A stretch of 59,035 nucleotides of DNA from Christensenellaceae bacterium (GTDB taxonomy: Bacteria; Bacillota; Clostridia; Christensenellales; Aristaeellaceae): NCBI GenBank assembly GCA_012837835.1, contig DUQK01000036.1, forward strand, positions 1-59,035. Reading direction: 5' to 3'. Position numbers and translations under genes: made by a program. Below are positions 8,733-19,388 of this stretch, piece after piece (position 1 is the first letter of the stretch; each line of letters opens with the position of its first letter). The notes beneath the pieces are model-generated. The model was not told the DNA's origin. It was given only the letters and a program-made list of their open reading frames with translations, and searched no databases.

Positions 8733-10540
8733 AAGAACGTTTGGAACACATTCGCAATTTCTGTATTATCGCACATATAGACCATGGCAAGAGTACGCTT
8801 GCGGACAGGATACTTGAAAAAACCGGCGTGTACGAGCAAAGGGAAATGGTAAGCCAAGTGCTGGATTCCATGGAGCTTGAACGCGAGAGAGGCATAACCA
8901 TAAAGTCTAAGGCAGTCAACATGAAGTATAAAGCTGAAGACGGCAAAACATACATGCTTAACCTTATAGATACTCCCGGACATGTTGACTTTACATACGA
9001 AGTATCCCGCGCGCTTGCGGCGTGCGAGGGCGCAATTCTTGTAGTAGACGCCACTCAAGGCGTTGAAGCGCAGACGCTTGCAAATGTGTACCTAGCGCTT
9101 GACCATGATTTAGAAATTATTCCTGTTATTAATAAAGTAGACCTCCCAAGTGCAGAACCCGAGAAAGTAGCTAAACAAATTGAAGAAGTAATAGGCATAG
9201 ATGCGAGCGAGGCGCCGCTTATATCGGCAAAGGTTGGTACAGGCATTGAAGAGGTACTGGAGCTAATAGTAAAAAGAGTGCCGCCGCCTACCGGGGATAA
9301 AAAAGCCCCGCTTAAGGCGCTGGTGTTTGATGCTACATACGACAACTACCGTGGAGCCATATGTTTTGTGCGCATAATGGAAGGCAGTCTTAGAAAAGGT
9401 ATGCCGATTCGCATGATGCAAACAGGTGCGGATTTTGAAGTGGTGGAAACAGGCTTTCTCTCTAACGGATATAACGAGCAAAATGCTCTATTGCCGGGAG
9501 ATGTAGGCTATGTTGCGGCTTCCATAAAACAGGTTAGAGATATAAAGGTGGGCGATACCATTACAGATGCAGAAAACCCTGCAGATGAGCCTCTTCCGGG
9601 TTATAAACAGGTAACCCCCATGGTATATTGCGGAATATATCCGGCTGACGGCGCGGATTATGCAGCCCTTCAAGATGCTCTTTCAAAACTCCAGATGAAC
9701 GATGCGTCTTTAGTGTTTGAACCTGAAACAAGCGCTGCGCTTGGTTATGGCTTTAGGTGCGGTTTCTTAGGTCTGCTGCATATGGAAATTATTCAGGAAC
9801 GTGTAGAAAGGGAGTTTGACCTAGGTATAATTACCACCGTTCCAAACGTTATATACGAGGTGTTGACCAGCTATGGCGAAACGCTGCATATAGATAACCC
9901 CGGGCACTTGCCTCCGCCTAATAATATAGAGCTTATGAGGGAGCCTTTCGTATTTGCAACCATTTATACTCCACAAGAATTCGTAGGCACCCTCATGGAC
10001 CTTTGCCAGGAGAAAAGAGGCGTATTTAAGGACATGCAGTATGAGGGCGAGAGGGTACGCCTCAACTATGATTTACCTCTAAACGAAGTAATTTATGATT
10101 TTTTTGATACATTAAAATCACGCAGCCGCGGCTATGCTTCCTTGGATTATGAGCTTACAGGCTATAGGGATAGCGAACTTGTTAAACTTGATATACTGTT
10201 AAATGGAGAAATATGTGATGCATTTACAATGATAGTACACAAGGATAAGGCATATAATAGGGGTCGCTCAATATGTGAAAAACTCAAAGATGTAATCCCT
10301 CGCCAGCAGTTTGAAATACCCATACAGGCGGCAATAGGCGGTAAAATTATTGCAAGGGAAACCGTAAAGGCTCTGCGTAAGGACGTTCTTAGCAAGTGCT
10401 ATGGGGGAGATATCAGCCGTAAAAAGAAACTGCTTGAAAAGCAGAAGGAAGGTAAAAAACGTATGCGCCAGTTCGGTTCTGTGGAGCTGCCTAGCGAAGC
10501 TTTTATTGCAGTGCTTAAGATGGGGGATGACAAGGCTTGA
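8729..10540 (+). CDS. lepA: elongation factor 4 (LepA) GTPase
   Basis: Ribosome-associated translational GTPase that acts on stalled or mis-translocated ribosomes and influences 30S assembly. 603 aa, standard. The G domain has AHIDHGKST near residue 17, DTPGHVDF and NKVDLP. Domains II, III, V and the LepA-specific C-terminal domain (ending in [10 protein letters not shown] and a short basic tail) follow. The start has CGGAGGAAAG just upstream and overlaps murC by four bases. The stop overlaps the TTG start of the next gene. Confidence 0.97.
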   Translation: MKERLEHIRNFCIIAHIDHGKSTLADRILEKTGVYEQREMVSQVLDSMELERERGITIKSKAVNMKYKAEDGKTYMLNLIDTPGHVDFTYEVSRALAACEGAILVVDATQGVEAQTLANVYLALDHDLEIIPVINKVDLPSAEPEKVAKQIEEVIGIDASEAPLISAKVGTGIEEVLELIVKRVPPPTGDKKAPLKALVFDATYDNYRGAICFVRIMEGSLRKGMPIRMMQTGADFEVVETGFLSNGYNEQNALLPGDVGYVAASIKQVRDIKVGDTITDAENPADEPLPGYKQVTPMVYCGIYPADGADYAALQDALSKLQMNDASLVFEPETSAALGYGFRCGFLGLLHMEIIQERVEREFDLGIITTVPNVIYEVLTSYGETLHIDNPGHLPPPNNIELMREPFVFATIYTPQEFVGTLMDLCQEKRGVFKDMQYEGERVRLNYDLPLNEVIYDFFDTLKSRSRGYASLDYELTGYRDSELVKLDILLNGEICDAFTMIVHKDKAYNRGRSICEKLKDVIPRQQFEIPIQAAIGGKIIARETVKALRKDVLSKCYGGDISRKKKLLEKQKEGKKRMRQFGSVELPSEAFIAVLKMGDDKA

Positions 10541-12291
10541 AATGCCCGAATTGTGGACAATGGAACCGCGCATCGCTTCCGCATTGTTTTAAGTGCGGTA
10601 CTGTGCTTGTAAGGGACGATAGTTATCAAACGCAGCTTCCCACTGACGAACTTGAGGAAAAACTCCAAAGGACTCAGGATGAGCTGCCTATACAATACCG
10701 CATAGATGATTCTGGCAATGAAAGCCCAAGACAGGACCCTAAAGACCAGCTAGCTCTCGAAATGAGAAGCTACCACGAGAGAAAGAGAAGAGGCGAAGAA
10801 AGGCAGAGGCAGCTTAGGGAATCCAGCGCAAAACTTGGCTATGCGCCAAGAGGTAGTTCACATGGTGCTGGATATGAAAATAGCGCTATGCATAGTCCGA
10901 TAGAGTATGATGATTATACGGAAAGTCCTACATACTACGGTTCTTCAAGTGAAACATATGCGGGCTATAATACAGCGGATTTTAAGCTGCCTAAAAAGCA
11001 TTTTAGAAGGTCCTTTGGTATAAGACGGATACTTCCTATACTTGCAGTTATATTCTTTATATCGGGCTTGTTGGTAGCGGGCTACTTCTTTTTGTTTAAA
11101 CCTCTGGTGCTGGACAGGAATGTAATTCCTGAGGAGATGATGCCGGAAATTACCGCTTCTATATTAAACGATGCCGCTGCACATACAATACGCATACCGG
11201 GCGAGGAAGGCGCACAGATATATATTAAGGAGCTTAGAAAAAGCTTTATGGTAATTGGCGGCTATGCCAGCTTTCAAGTTCAGGATTATACATGGTATGA
11301 GCTCATAGAAGAAAACCCGAGCGATAAAAGTACATGGCTCCCTGAAACTATGGAAGTTACGCTAACACCCTACATACGCTCTGAAACCGGCGAGCAGGTA
11401 CCATTACCTTTGATACAATACAATATTAATATTCCGCAAAGCCCGCTGCTGTTAATTAGCCCTACATCAAGATATATAGAAACCAGCATGCAGACATACA
11501 AGATAGAATTTCAGGTTATGACTAACAGCCAAGTATATATCAACGATGAGGATTATTCTTCATTCGTAAACACTCAGGACGGGTTAATATCCTACAACGC
11601 TGCAATAAGCCCTATAGGCGAAAATGTGATAGATATTACCGTACGCAGCCAATACTATCGCATGAATACTGTAAGCCTTACAATATATAGGGAAGTACAG
11701 GATATACCCCTTGAACTCGACCCTACCTTGGATGATGAGAGCAGTAAAGAACGTATGCCTATTTTCGGCACTACAAGGGCGGGTGCGACAATAACCGTGC
11801 TCAGCCCCCACAGGAAGCTTGATACATCAGAACTCAGCACAATGGGTAAGTTCAATTTTGATGCACTATTTGAACACTACGGTACTAATACCGTGCGCAT
11901 ACAGGCGGACTATCCAGGGAAAAGCTCTACTATAATTGAATATAATGTATATTATCTGCCGAACCCTAATACCTATACCACAAGGGCTTGGGCTATTAAT
12001 GACGGCTTTGGTTATCAGGATTTGCTTGCCAACCTACAAAAAAGGGTTGAAAAAACGCAGGTATATGTTATGACAGGTGAAGCAATAGAAATTATTTCAG
12101 AGCAGCCGCAGCTTGTAGTGTTTGATGTGTCCGATGGAAAAACAGCAAACAAGCTCCCCGTGCTGCTTGAAAACGAGAGCAAAACCAAATGGGAGCTTGG
12201 AAAACGTTATAATATATACGCCGATGCCTATGGTATGTACGATAATATGCCCCGCCTTATTGCAAGGTATACATATAAACCTAAGAATTGA
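10537..12291 (+). CDS. zinc-ribbon single-pass membrane protein with Ig-like exterior domains
   Basis: Function not known. 584 aa, beginning with a zinc ribbon (C3, C6, C17, C20; CPNC ... CFKC). A charged, low-complexity cytosolic linker rich in R, E, S and Y runs to about residue 160. One membrane helix lies at about 165-188. Some 390 exterior residues contain at least two segments that read like bacterial Ig-like repeats (for example [16 protein letters not shown]). The proposed start is TTG at 10537, inside the lepA stop region (TTGA), preceded by a GGGGGA stretch; starting there keeps the first cysteine pair. The topology suggests a sensor or scaffold linking inside and outside. Coupling with lepA may be only transcriptional. 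Confidence 0.7.
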   Translation: MKCPNCGQWNRASLPHCFKCGTVLVRDDSYQTQLPTDELEEKLQRTQDELPIQYRIDDSGNESPRQDPKDQLALEMRSYHERKRRGEERQRQLRESSAKLGYAPRGSSHGAGYENSAMHSPIEYDDYTESPTYYGSSSETYAGYNTADFKLPKKHFRRSFGIRRILPILAVIFFISGLLVAGYFFLFKPLVLDRNVIPEEMMPEITASILNDAAAHTIRIPGEEGAQIYIKELRKSFMVIGGYASFQVQDYTWYELIEENPSDKSTWLPETMEVTLTPYIRSETGEQVPLPLIQYNINIPQSPLLLISPTSRYIETSMQTYKIEFQVMTNSQVYINDEDYSSFVNTQDGLISYNAAISPIGENVIDITVRSQYYRMNTVSLTIYREVQDIPLELDPTLDDESSKERMPIFGTTRAGATITVLSPHRKLDTSELSTMGKFNFDALFEHYGTNTVRIQADYPGKSSTIIEYNVYYLPNPNTYTTRAWAINDGFGYQDLLANLQKRVEKTQVYVMTGEAIEIISEQPQLVVFDVSDGKTANKLPVLLENESKTKWELGKRYNIYADAYGMYDNMPRLIARYTYKPKN

Positions 12292-12301
12292 AGCTTAAGG
12301 C

Positions 12302-12400
12302 TTAATTTAACATATTAACAAATTTATCCACTGTGGATTGCAGGAATGAGCTTGTGTTTAGGTTATCACCCTTTTCAAGAATATTATCTAAATTATTCAT
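12302..12400 (-). CDS. possible 32-residue small protein
   Basis: A minus-strand frame runs from ATG at 12400 to TAA at 12302. It encodes a polar peptide starting MNNLDNILEKGD and ending VDKFVNMLN, which looks helical and amphipathic. It sits in the gap between the zinc-ribbon gene and the metallophosphoesterase. Only a poor ribosome site (TAGG) precedes the ATG, and a frame this short can arise by chance. It could instead be the tail of a decayed gene. Low confidence. Confidence 0.2.
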   Translation of the reverse strand: MNNLDNILEKGDNLNTSSFLQSTVDKFVNMLN

Positions 12401-13319
12401 TATGCCTATATGGAAAAATGGAAGCAAACTATGTATAATACACTTCGGAAAGGGGGAGAGTGATATAGCTAAGAAATACAGAACCAGCCTGCTTGGGAAA
12501 TTATTAAGCTATGTTCCAAAGAATATAAAGCTGCTGTATCCGTTTTATTTGGCCGGCACTCTCAGCCTTAAAGAGGATTTTTTTTATTCTAAAGCGGTAA
12601 CTCGTGATATAGATAAACTGCGCATAGCATATTGCTCGGACATACACTTTGGACCTATGTTTTCAAAAGATAGGGCAGTAGATTTAATAGAAAGAATTAA
12701 TGCGCTTTCAACAGATATAGTAATACTTGGCGGGGATTATGGCGAAACCACCAATACAGGCATAGATTTTTTTAAGATTACTCCCAATTTCAAATCCCGC
12801 TACGGCTGCTATGCCACAATAGGCAACCATGATTTGTGGGGAAACGAAGATGAATTTAAAAACCTACTCGATGTAATGAAAGATAAAGGCATAACTCCTC
12901 TTATAAATGAAAGCTACATTATAGAAATTGGGAGTACAAAGCTTGTACTATTTTCAAACGATGATATAAAGATGGGGGAACCTAAGCTTGATAAACTTTA
13001 TGAAGCAAGGGAAATTCCAAATTCATTTATATTATTCTTTCCTCACTCTCCTGATATTTTACCTGAAATAACCAATAAAAAAGCCCCTGTATTTGATGTG
13101 GCATTATGCGGTCATACGCACGGGGGACAGGTGTCATTTTTTGGAAAGAGCGTATTTTCCTCAAGCAAATATAAGGATAGGTATTTAAGCGGATGGATAG
13201 AAGAAAACGGTCATAGAATAATGGTGTCAAACGGTGTAGGTACTTCTATTATGCCTGTGAGGATAGGCTCAAAGCCGGAATATCATTTAATAGAGCTTAG
13301 AACTTTAGAACATTCTTAA
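12333..13319 (+). CDS. calcineurin-like metallophosphoesterase
   Basis: Two-metal phosphoesterase of the YkuE-like group. The motifs are in order: SDIHFG near residue 105, GGDYGE, GNHD, a lone H in FPHSPD, and GHTHGG near residue 260. No clear membrane helix or signal peptide is seen; the natural substrate is unknown. The start is uncertain. GTG 12333 and ATG 12402 are in frame but lack a ribosome site. The only good site, AGGGGGAG at 12451-12458, is followed 6 bases later by ATA (12465), which would give a natural-looking MAKKYRTSLLG start. The longest canonical frame is given here. The 3' end overlaps the convergent tsaD by 15 bases. Confidence 0.8.
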   Translation: MDCRNELVFRLSPFSRILSKLFIMPIWKNGSKLCIIHFGKGESDIAKKYRTSLLGKLLSYVPKNIKLLYPFYLAGTLSLKEDFFYSKAVTRDIDKLRIAYCSDIHFGPMFSKDRAVDLIERINALSTDIVILGGDYGETTNTGIDFFKITPNFKSRYGCYATIGNHDLWGNEDEFKNLLDVMKDKGITPLINESYIIEIGSTKLVLFSNDDIKMGEPKLDKLYEAREIPNSFILFFPHSPDILPEITNKKAPVFDVALCGHTHGGQVSFFGKSVFSSSKYKDRYLSGWIEENGHRIMVSNGVGTSIMPVRIGSKPEYHLIELRTLEHS

Positions 13320-14321
13320 AGCAGGTAGCGCATTTAAAGTAAGTGGCGCGTATTCTTTTTTAACATACATTCCATAAGCGCAGGAGGCTATCATAGCCGC
13401 ATTGTCCCCGCATAGGGATAGCATTGGCATGTTAAGTTCTATACCTAGATTATCGCATTCCTTTTGCATACGCTCTCTAAGTAAACTGTTTGCGCTTACT
13501 CCGCCCGCTAAAAGCAGCTTATCAGGCTTAAGTTTTTTTGCTGCAAGCATTGTCTTATCTACAAGAGAATCCACAACAGCTTTTTGGAAGGATGCAGCCA
13601 TATCAGCGGGTTCATATTTTTCGCCCTTCTGCTCCATATTATGAAGGGCGTTTATAAATGCGGTTTTTAGCCCAGAGAAGCTGAAATCATACTCACCTTG
13701 GGTTTTAGGGGTGGGGAGCTTAAGTGCGCTGTCATCGCCCTGTCTTGCAATCTTATCAAGCTTAGGTCCTCCGGGATAACCTAGCCCCAGCACCCTTGCA
13801 GCTTTGTCAAAGGCTTCGCCTGCAGCATCGTCATGTGTGCAGCCTATAAGGCTGTAATTGTTGTTTTCATCTATGTATATAATATGGCTATGCCCCCCGC
13901 TTACAACAAGGCATAAAAAAGGCGGGTATAGCTTAGGGTTTGTAATATAATTCGCACATATATGCGCCTCTATATGGTTTACTGCAATTAGAGGTTTATT
14001 TGTCGCATAAGCAAGCCCCTTAGCGTAGGATACACCAACAAGCAGTGCACCCACAAGACCGGGTCCCTGTGTTACAGCTATTGCGTCTATTTTTTCAAGC
14101 GGCACACCGCTTTTATTTAGCGCTTCTTCAACTACTATGTCTATTTTTTCTGTATGCGCTCGTCCTGCTATCTCAGGTACAACACCGCCGTATATTTCAT
14201 GCAGCGGTATCTGCGAATACACTATGTTTGACAGCATTTCCCTTCCGTTTGCAACTACAGAAGCGCAGGTTTCATCGCAACTGGTTTCAATGCCCAGTAT
14301 ATATATATCCTTACTCGGCAT
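13305..14321 (-). CDS. tsaD: tRNA N6-threonylcarbamoyladenosine transferase
   Basis: Catalytic subunit of the complex that attaches the threonylcarbamoyl group to A37 of ANN-decoding tRNAs, with TsaB and TsaE as partners (not in the window). 338 aa, typical. It opens with the ASKHA-type GIETSCDETCASVV, has the metal-binding pair in NHIEAH near residue 112, and the C-terminal phosphate-binding segment LLAGGVSANSLLRE. AGGAAG precedes the start codon by about 6 bases. Its start overlaps the end of the Lit-like gene, and it is last in the secA-prfB-lit-tsaD run. Confidence 0.96.
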   Translation of the reverse strand: MPSKDIYILGIETSCDETCASVVANGREMLSNIVYSQIPLHEIYGGVVPEIAGRAHTEKIDIVVEEALNKSGVPLEKIDAIAVTQGPGLVGALLVGVSYAKGLAYATNKPLIAVNHIEAHICANYITNPKLYPPFLCLVVSGGHSHIIYIDENNNYSLIGCTHDDAAGEAFDKAARVLGLGYPGGPKLDKIARQGDDSALKLPTPKTQGEYDFSFSGLKTAFINALHNMEQKGEKYEPADMAASFQKAVVDSLVDKTMLAAKKLKPDKLLLAGGVSANSLLRERMQKECDNLGIELNMPMLSLCGDNAAMIASCAYGMYVKKEYAPLTLNALPALRMF

Positions 14322-15006
14322 TTTTTACTTCCTTTTTTTGAAATATAAATGCAAAACAAGCCATCAAAAGGCACAATATAAGAGGTAAATGTCGCTTTGC
14401 AAAAAGGGCAATGTAGCCTGAAAAGAAAGAAGTAGGCATAAGCTGAATTAACAAATCCTTTTCAGGCGATAGAAGCCAACGATCATTATCAAAAAGTAAT
14501 TCATGGAATTTGGTAAACGCTGTATCAAAATCCAAATATACAAATAGTGCAGTAGCTGCAATAAGTATTAAAAAAATTCCAAACCCTACTACAAAAGCAA
14601 ATTCAACAGTTTCTGTGCTTATCTTAAACAGTTTAATCTTATTTATTATGAATAGCAGCAGAAAGAAAAAACCAATCCCTCCCATATACCATATAAGCCC
14701 AAGACCGGTATCTACAAGCTTACGCACGTCTTCAAGGTGCAGTGTTTCTTTTTCAGATAGTGATAAGCTTTCTTCGCCTTCAAAATCTACTTTTTCGCTT
14801 TCACCCTTTAAGTATTTAGTTATACCCTTTGCGATAGAGTTATATTGGCTGTCTTCAAGCTGCACTTCGGAATGCTTAATAAACATATCCTGCATTACGC
14901 CTGTGTCTGTAGCAAGCCTTGCCAGTTGAAAGCCTACATAAAAGAGCGCAAATAAAAGCGCCAATACACTTAAAATAATACGGAGAGGAATTTGCTTTTT
15001 AATCAT
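14311..15006 (-). CDS. Lit-like DUF1461 integral membrane protein (lipoprotein intramolecular transacylase family)
   Basis: 231-aa protein with four predicted helices (about 8-28, 103-122, 137-157, 206-222) and an exterior loop between the first two. It matches the TIGR01906/DUF1461 pattern: H90 in HLEDVR and FHELLFDNDRWLL (H168), then PEKDLL. From memory, this family contains Lit, which moves an acyl chain within the diacylglyceryl lipoprotein N-terminus to give lyso-form lipoproteins, and two histidines are essential there. That function is a family-level inference. The start overlaps the prfB stop (4 bases), and the end overlaps tsaD by 11 bases. Note the contrast with the lipobox-less binding proteins elsewhere in this window. 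Confidence 0.72.
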   Translation of the reverse strand: MIKKQIPLRIILSVLALLFALFYVGFQLARLATDTGVMQDMFIKHSEVQLEDSQYNSIAKGITKYLKGESEKVDFEGEESLSLSEKETLHLEDVRKLVDTGLGLIWYMGGIGFFFLLLFIINKIKLFKISTETVEFAFVVGFGIFLILIAATALFVYLDFDTAFTKFHELLFDNDRWLLSPEKDLLIQLMPTSFFSGYIALFAKRHLPLILCLLMACFAFIFQKKEVKNAE

Positions 15007-16103
15007 TGCATCTTAAGGTAGGCGGTTATGAAGCCGTCTATATTTCCGTCCATAACATCGTCAATATTGCCGCTTTCAAAGCCCGTGCGATGGTCCTTAA
15101 CCATGGTATACGGCTGAAATATATAGGAGCGTATCTGGCTGCCCCATTCTATCTTTTTCATTTCACCCTTTATTTCAGCCATCTGTTCTTCCTTCTCGCG
15201 CTCTCTTAGTTCCACAAGCTTGGCACTTAGCATCTTCATACACATTTCGCGGTTCTGTATCTGGCTGCGCTCATTCTGGCAGGACACAACTATACCCGTT
15301 GGCATATGTGTCATGCGTACGGCGGAGTCAGTTTTATTTACATGCTGACCGCCTGCGCCGGTTGACCTGTAAGTATCAACGCGTACATCTTCCATGTTTA
15401 TTTCAATTTCTTCATCATTTTCAAGCATGGGTGCTACATCAAGCGATGAAAAAGATGTATGGCGCCTAGCGTTTGAATCAAAGGGGCTAATGCGTACAAG
15501 CCTGTGTACGCCTTTTTCGCCTCGCAGATAGCCGTAAGCGTTTTCGCCGTCCACTTCAAATGTGGCGGATTTTGCCCCTGCCTCATCACCATCAAGAAAA
15601 TCTAGCAGGCGGATTTTAAAGCCCTTTTTCTCGCAGTACCTTGTATACATGCGGTAGAGCATCTGTGTCCAATCCTGCGCCTCTGTACCGCCGGCTCCTG
15701 CATGAAGGCTGAGCACTGCATTGCAGTTATCATAATCTCCTCGCATAAGCGTTTCTATAGCTAGATTGTCTATTTCTTGAGATAGTTCTTCCAAGGTATC
15801 TATTGCCTCTTGAGCAAGCTCCTTTTCGCTTTCCTCTTCAGCCAGTAGGAGCATGGTTTCAACATCCTCACATTTTGAAACGAGTTCTATATAGTGGTTG
15901 ATTTTGTTGTCAATCTTAGCACGCTTTTTATTTACAGCCGTTGAATACTCTATATCCTCCCAAAAGCCGGGGGAGTTCATCTCCTCTTTTAGCTCTTCAA
16001 GCTGCTTTTTAAGTTCATCAATACGCAGACCCTCGCCAACTTCTTTAAGCTTTGCCTTTTCTTGTTCAAGTTTTATTTTGCTATCTTCAATTTCTATAAA
16101 CAA
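15003..16103 (-). CDS. prfB: peptide chain release factor 2
   Basis: Class I release factor recognising UAA and UGA. 366 aa, full length in a single frame. The SPF stop-codon recognition tripeptide is in RISPFDS near residue 207, and the catalytic GGQ is in GAGGQHVNK near residue 251. Many bacteria encode RF2 with a programmed +1 frameshift near codon 25; here the frame is continuous through that region (LKEVGEGLRIDELKK), so that autoregulation is absent. It starts 8 bases after the secA stop, the classic secA-prfB pairing. Confidence 0.97.
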   Translation of the reverse strand: MFIEIEDSKIKLEQEKAKLKEVGEGLRIDELKKQLEELKEEMNSPGFWEDIEYSTAVNKKRAKIDNKINHYIELVSKCEDVETMLLLAEEESEKELAQEAIDTLEELSQEIDNLAIETLMRGDYDNCNAVLSLHAGAGGTEAQDWTQMLYRMYTRYCEKKGFKIRLLDFLDGDEAGAKSATFEVDGENAYGYLRGEKGVHRLVRISPFDSNARRHTSFSSLDVAPMLENDEEIEINMEDVRVDTYRSTGAGGQHVNKTDSAVRMTHMPTGIVVSCQNERSQIQNREMCMKMLSAKLVELREREKEEQMAEIKGEMKKIEWGSQIRSYIFQPYTMVKDHRTGFESGNIDDVMDGNIDGFITAYLKMQ

Positions 16104-16111
16104 TTAATCAC

Positions 16112-18817
16112 CTATCTGCCACAGCAATGTTTATATTTTTTGCCGCTGCCACAAGGGCAGGGGCTGTTTCTGCCTATTTTTTTGGCTTTAACTACCGGCT
16201 GCCTTGGGGCGTCTATATTGCCAGCAGCATTTGAAGCGCTGTCAGTACCCTTTTCGCTTGTAACCCTTGCAACGGAGCGCCTTTCTGCAGGCTTACTTAT
16301 CCTAGTTTGGAATAGCTGTCGCAGTGTGTCCTCCTGGATGAGCCTAACCATCTCATCAAACATGTCGTAGCTTTCCATAGTGTACTCATTTACCGGGTCT
16401 CTTTGGGCGTATGCTCTAAGCCCTATACCCTCTCTCAGCTGATCCATAGCGTCTATATGGTCCATCCAGCGTGTGTCAACCGCACGCAGCAGCAGATTGC
16501 GCTCAAGCTCGCGCATATCTATGCCAATAGAAGAAATATCGCTTTCCCTACGGGCATAGAAATCATCCGCAGCCTTCATGAGGAATGCAATAATTCCGTC
16601 CCTATCAAAGGAGCTAAGGGCATCGGTGTTCCTTGAAAAAGTGCCTTTTGGTATGCACAGCCTTTCAAGGTAATCGCTAAGCCCTTCAATGTTCCAAGCA
16701 GAGTTTTCTCCTGTGCAGAACCTATCAACAGCTTCTGTTATAAGCTTTTCGCCCATGTTCTTGATGGCATCATGCATGTTTTCGCCCTCAAGCACTTGTC
16801 TGCGTTGGTCGTATATAATGGTGCGCTGTTTGTTCATTACATCGTCATACTTAAGCACGTTTTTACGTATCTCATAGTTGCGGCTTTCTATGCGCTTTTG
16901 TGCGTTTTCTATCTGTTTGGTAAGAAGCCCAGCTTCAAGCGGCTCTGAATCGTCCATGCCGAGTTTTTCGGTAATTACCTGCATTCTTTCGCCGCCGAAT
17001 AGACGCATGAGGTCATCCTCTAGGGATATAAAGAACTGAGAAGAACCGGGGTCTCCCTGCCTTCCCGCTCTACCCCTAAGCTGGTTATCTATCCTGCGGC
17101 TTTCGTGCCTTTCAGTGCCTATTATATGTAGACCGCCAAGCGCGACGACTTTCTCATGCTCCTTGTCGGTTTCTTTTCTATATTCGCTGCAAAGTTCATT
17201 GAACCTCTTGCGGGCGGCGATTATTTCCTCGTTAGATGTATCGCCTTTGCCTGTGGCTTCTTCTATAATTTCATCTTCATAGCCCTCTTGTGCCATGGTT
17301 TTCCTCGCCATATATGAAGGGTTGCCGCCAAGCAGTATGTCAGTACCTCTACCTGCCATGTTAGTGGCTATTGTAACTGCGCCTAAATGACCAGCTTGCG
17401 CTACTATGCTAGCTTCCCTTGCGTGGTGCTTGGCGTTTAGTACCTCATGCGTTACTCCCCTTCTTTTAAGCATGGCGCTTAGCTGTTCGCTTACCTCAAC
17501 AGAAATAGTACCTACAAGAAGAGGCTGTCCTGTTTGATGACGGTTTACTATTTCATCTATAACGGCTGTATATTTGCCTTTTTTGCTGCGGTATACTACA
17601 TCGTTTAAGTCCTCGCGTATCATTGGCATGTTGGTAGGTATTTCAACTACATCAAGGTTATATATGCCTTGAAATTCGGATTCCTCTGTTTTAGCTGTAC
17701 CTGTCATACCGGAAAGCTTTTTAAACATGCGGAAATAATTTTGGAAAGTGATAGTCGCCAGTGTCTTGCTCTCTCTTGCTACCTGCACATTTTCCTTAGC
17801 TTCTATTGCCTGGTGAAGCCCGTCAGAATACCTACGACCTACCATAAGCCTGCCGGTGAATTCATCAACTATAACAACTTCGCCGTCTTGCACCACATAA
17901 TCTATATCCTTTTTCATAAGGGTGTTTGCCCTTAGCGCTTGGATTATATAGTGGTTAAGCTCGTTGTTTTCTGGGTCTGAAAGGTTGTCTATACCAAAAG
18001 CGTTTTCGGTTTTGGATATACCTTGCTCGGTGAGTACTGCGGAGCGCTCTTTTTCGTCCACAGTATAGTCATCTTCGTTTCTTAGGCGCTTTACAAAACT
18101 GTCCGCCTTGCCGTACATATCGGTGGGTTTATCGCCTTGACCTGAAATTATAAGCGGTGTTCTGGCTTCGTCTATGAGTATAGAATCAACCTCGTCAACT
18201 ATAGCAAAGGCATGGCCTCTTTGTACCATGTTTTCCTTGTATATGACCATGTTATCGCGCAGATAGTCAAAGCCCATCTCGTTGTTTGTACCGTAGGTAA
18301 TATCACAAAGGTAGGCGTTTTTCCTCTCCTCGCTGCTAAGTCCGTGCACTATTACGCCTACAGTCATCCCGAGGAAATGGAAAAGCTTACCCATATCCTC
18401 TCCTTGGAATTTGGCAAGGTAGTCGTTCACAGTAACTATATGCACGCCTTCTCCGGTGAGCGCATTTAGGTACGCGGGCAGACAGGCGGTAAGGGTTTTA
18501 CCTTCGCCTGTTTTCATTTCGGCTATTCTGCCTTGGTACAGCACTATTCCGCCTATAAGCTGCACCCTAAATGGACGCAGCCCAAGTACTCTATCAGCTG
18601 CTTCCCTAACCGTTGCAAAAGCTTCGACCAGTATATCGTCTAAACTTTCGCCGGATTTTAGGCGGTTTTTAAAATGCTGAGTTTTTGCTTTAAGCTCACT
18701 ATCGCTGAGCTTTCTATAATCGTTTTCTAAAGCTTCTATTTCGTCGGCTATTTTTTCAAGCGGTGCCAGCGCGGTATTTCCGCCTATACCGAATAACTGT
18801 TTTATCTTCTTAAACAT
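16112..18817 (-). CDS. secA: preprotein translocase ATPase SecA
   Basis: Motor ATPase that drives proteins through SecYEG. 901 aa. The N-terminal LFG segment, Walker A in [19 protein letters not shown] and [10 protein letters not shown] are all visible. The C-terminal zinc-binding tail [13 protein letters not shown] (SecB/ribosome-interacting in many bacteria) is complete. The start is preceded by AAAGGAGAAG. It is the first gene of a minus-strand operon with prfB, the Lit-like gene and tsaD. Its promoter lies at 18847-18875, inside the 5' part of the divergent acetyltransferase frame. Confidence 0.98.
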   Translation of the reverse strand: MFKKIKQLFGIGGNTALAPLEKIADEIEALENDYRKLSDSELKAKTQHFKNRLKSGESLDDILVEAFATVREAADRVLGLRPFRVQLIGGIVLYQGRIAEMKTGEGKTLTACLPAYLNALTGEGVHIVTVNDYLAKFQGEDMGKLFHFLGMTVGVIVHGLSSEERKNAYLCDITYGTNNEMGFDYLRDNMVIYKENMVQRGHAFAIVDEVDSILIDEARTPLIISGQGDKPTDMYGKADSFVKRLRNEDDYTVDEKERSAVLTEQGISKTENAFGIDNLSDPENNELNHYIIQALRANTLMKKDIDYVVQDGEVVIVDEFTGRLMVGRRYSDGLHQAIEAKENVQVARESKTLATITFQNYFRMFKKLSGMTGTAKTEESEFQGIYNLDVVEIPTNMPMIREDLNDVVYRSKKGKYTAVIDEIVNRHQTGQPLLVGTISVEVSEQLSAMLKRRGVTHEVLNAKHHAREASIVAQAGHLGAVTIATNMAGRGTDILLGGNPSYMARKTMAQEGYEDEIIEEATGKGDTSNEEIIAARKRFNELCSEYRKETDKEHEKVVALGGLHIIGTERHESRRIDNQLRGRAGRQGDPGSSQFFISLEDDLMRLFGGERMQVITEKLGMDDSEPLEAGLLTKQIENAQKRIESRNYEIRKNVLKYDDVMNKQRTIIYDQRRQVLEGENMHDAIKNMGEKLITEAVDRFCTGENSAWNIEGLSDYLERLCIPKGTFSRNTDALSSFDRDGIIAFLMKAADDFYARRESDISSIGIDMRELERNLLLRAVDTRWMDHIDAMDQLREGIGLRAYAQRDPVNEYTMESYDMFDEMVRLIQEDTLRQLFQTRISKPAERRSVARVTSEKGTDSASNAAGNIDAPRQPVVKAKKIGRNSPCPCGSGKKYKHCCGR

Positions 18818-18828
18818 TCACTTCTCCT

Positions 18829-19380
18829 TTGGCAAAAGCCAAGCACATTATAACATGCAAGCTATTCAGCTGCAATTCCTTGCCCGAGATAAACCTTTAT
18901 GATAATATTATCGCAGCTTCTTTGAAGGGTAGGTTTGATAAGATATTTAAGGGACTATTTGATTTTAGAAAGGGTGAAATAAAGCTGTCCTTATCCGGCG
19001 TGTATTTTGAGGATACTTACATTGGAGCTGAAAATATTATCAAATACGATGTACGCCTTAGAAGGAGAAAGGTAGGTTATGTAACTATCCGCATAGGAGA
19101 GAGTCCGCAGCTTTTTTATCTGGGGCATATAGGCTATAGGATAAACGAGCCCTTTCGTGGGAATGGCTATGCTGCAAAGGCGGTGGAGCTACTTATACCT
19201 ATAATTAGAAGGCTGGGCTATAAAAGTATGGTAATTACAACAGATGAAGACAATATACCGTCAAGAAAAACCTGCGAGAAACTTGGCTGCATTCTTGAAC
19301 AAATAGTAAAGGTGCCGAATATGTTTTTAGACCTTTGCATGGGTTCTAAAACCAAGTGCAGATATATACTTATAATTTAG
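18829..19380 (+). CDS. GNAT-family N-acetyltransferase
   Basis: Acetyl-CoA dependent acetyltransferase of unknown substrate. The acetyl-CoA loop is PFRGNGYAAKAVELL near residue 115, preceded by YLGHIGYRI and followed by the TTDEDNIPSRKTCEKLG segment typical of RimJ/RimL-like members. The frame opens at TTG 18829, but that codon lies only 11 bases from the secA start, the secA promoter runs across this region, and no ribosome site precedes it. The true start is probably further in (for example TTG 18877 or later), so the N-terminus is uncertain. It is probably co-transcribed with the hydrolase that follows. Confidence 0.7.
   Translation: MAKAKHIITCKLFSCNSLPEINLYDNIIAASLKGRFDKIFKGLFDFRKGEIKLSLSGVYFEDTYIGAENIIKYDVRLRRRKVGYVTIRIGESPQLFYLGHIGYRINEPFRGNGYAAKAVELLIPIIRRLGYKSMVITTDEDNIPSRKTCEKLGCILEQIVKVPNMFLDLCMGSKTKCRYILII
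18847..18875 (-). promoter_or_regulatory. secA operon promoter (minus strand)
   Basis: Read on the minus strand: TTGCAG (18870-18875), a 17-base spacer, and TATAAT (18847-18852), placed 30 bases before the secA ATG. Confidence 0.78.
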
Positions 19381-19388
19381 GGGGAAAT

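Noticed and set aside
8585-9058. Long open frames antisense to murC and lepA
   Set aside because: They lie fully inside conserved genes on the other strand, lack ribosome sites and show no family motifs.
16062-16370. Plus-strand frame across the prfB/secA junction
   Set aside because: Antisense to the SecA zinc tail and the RF2 N-terminus; no ribosome site.
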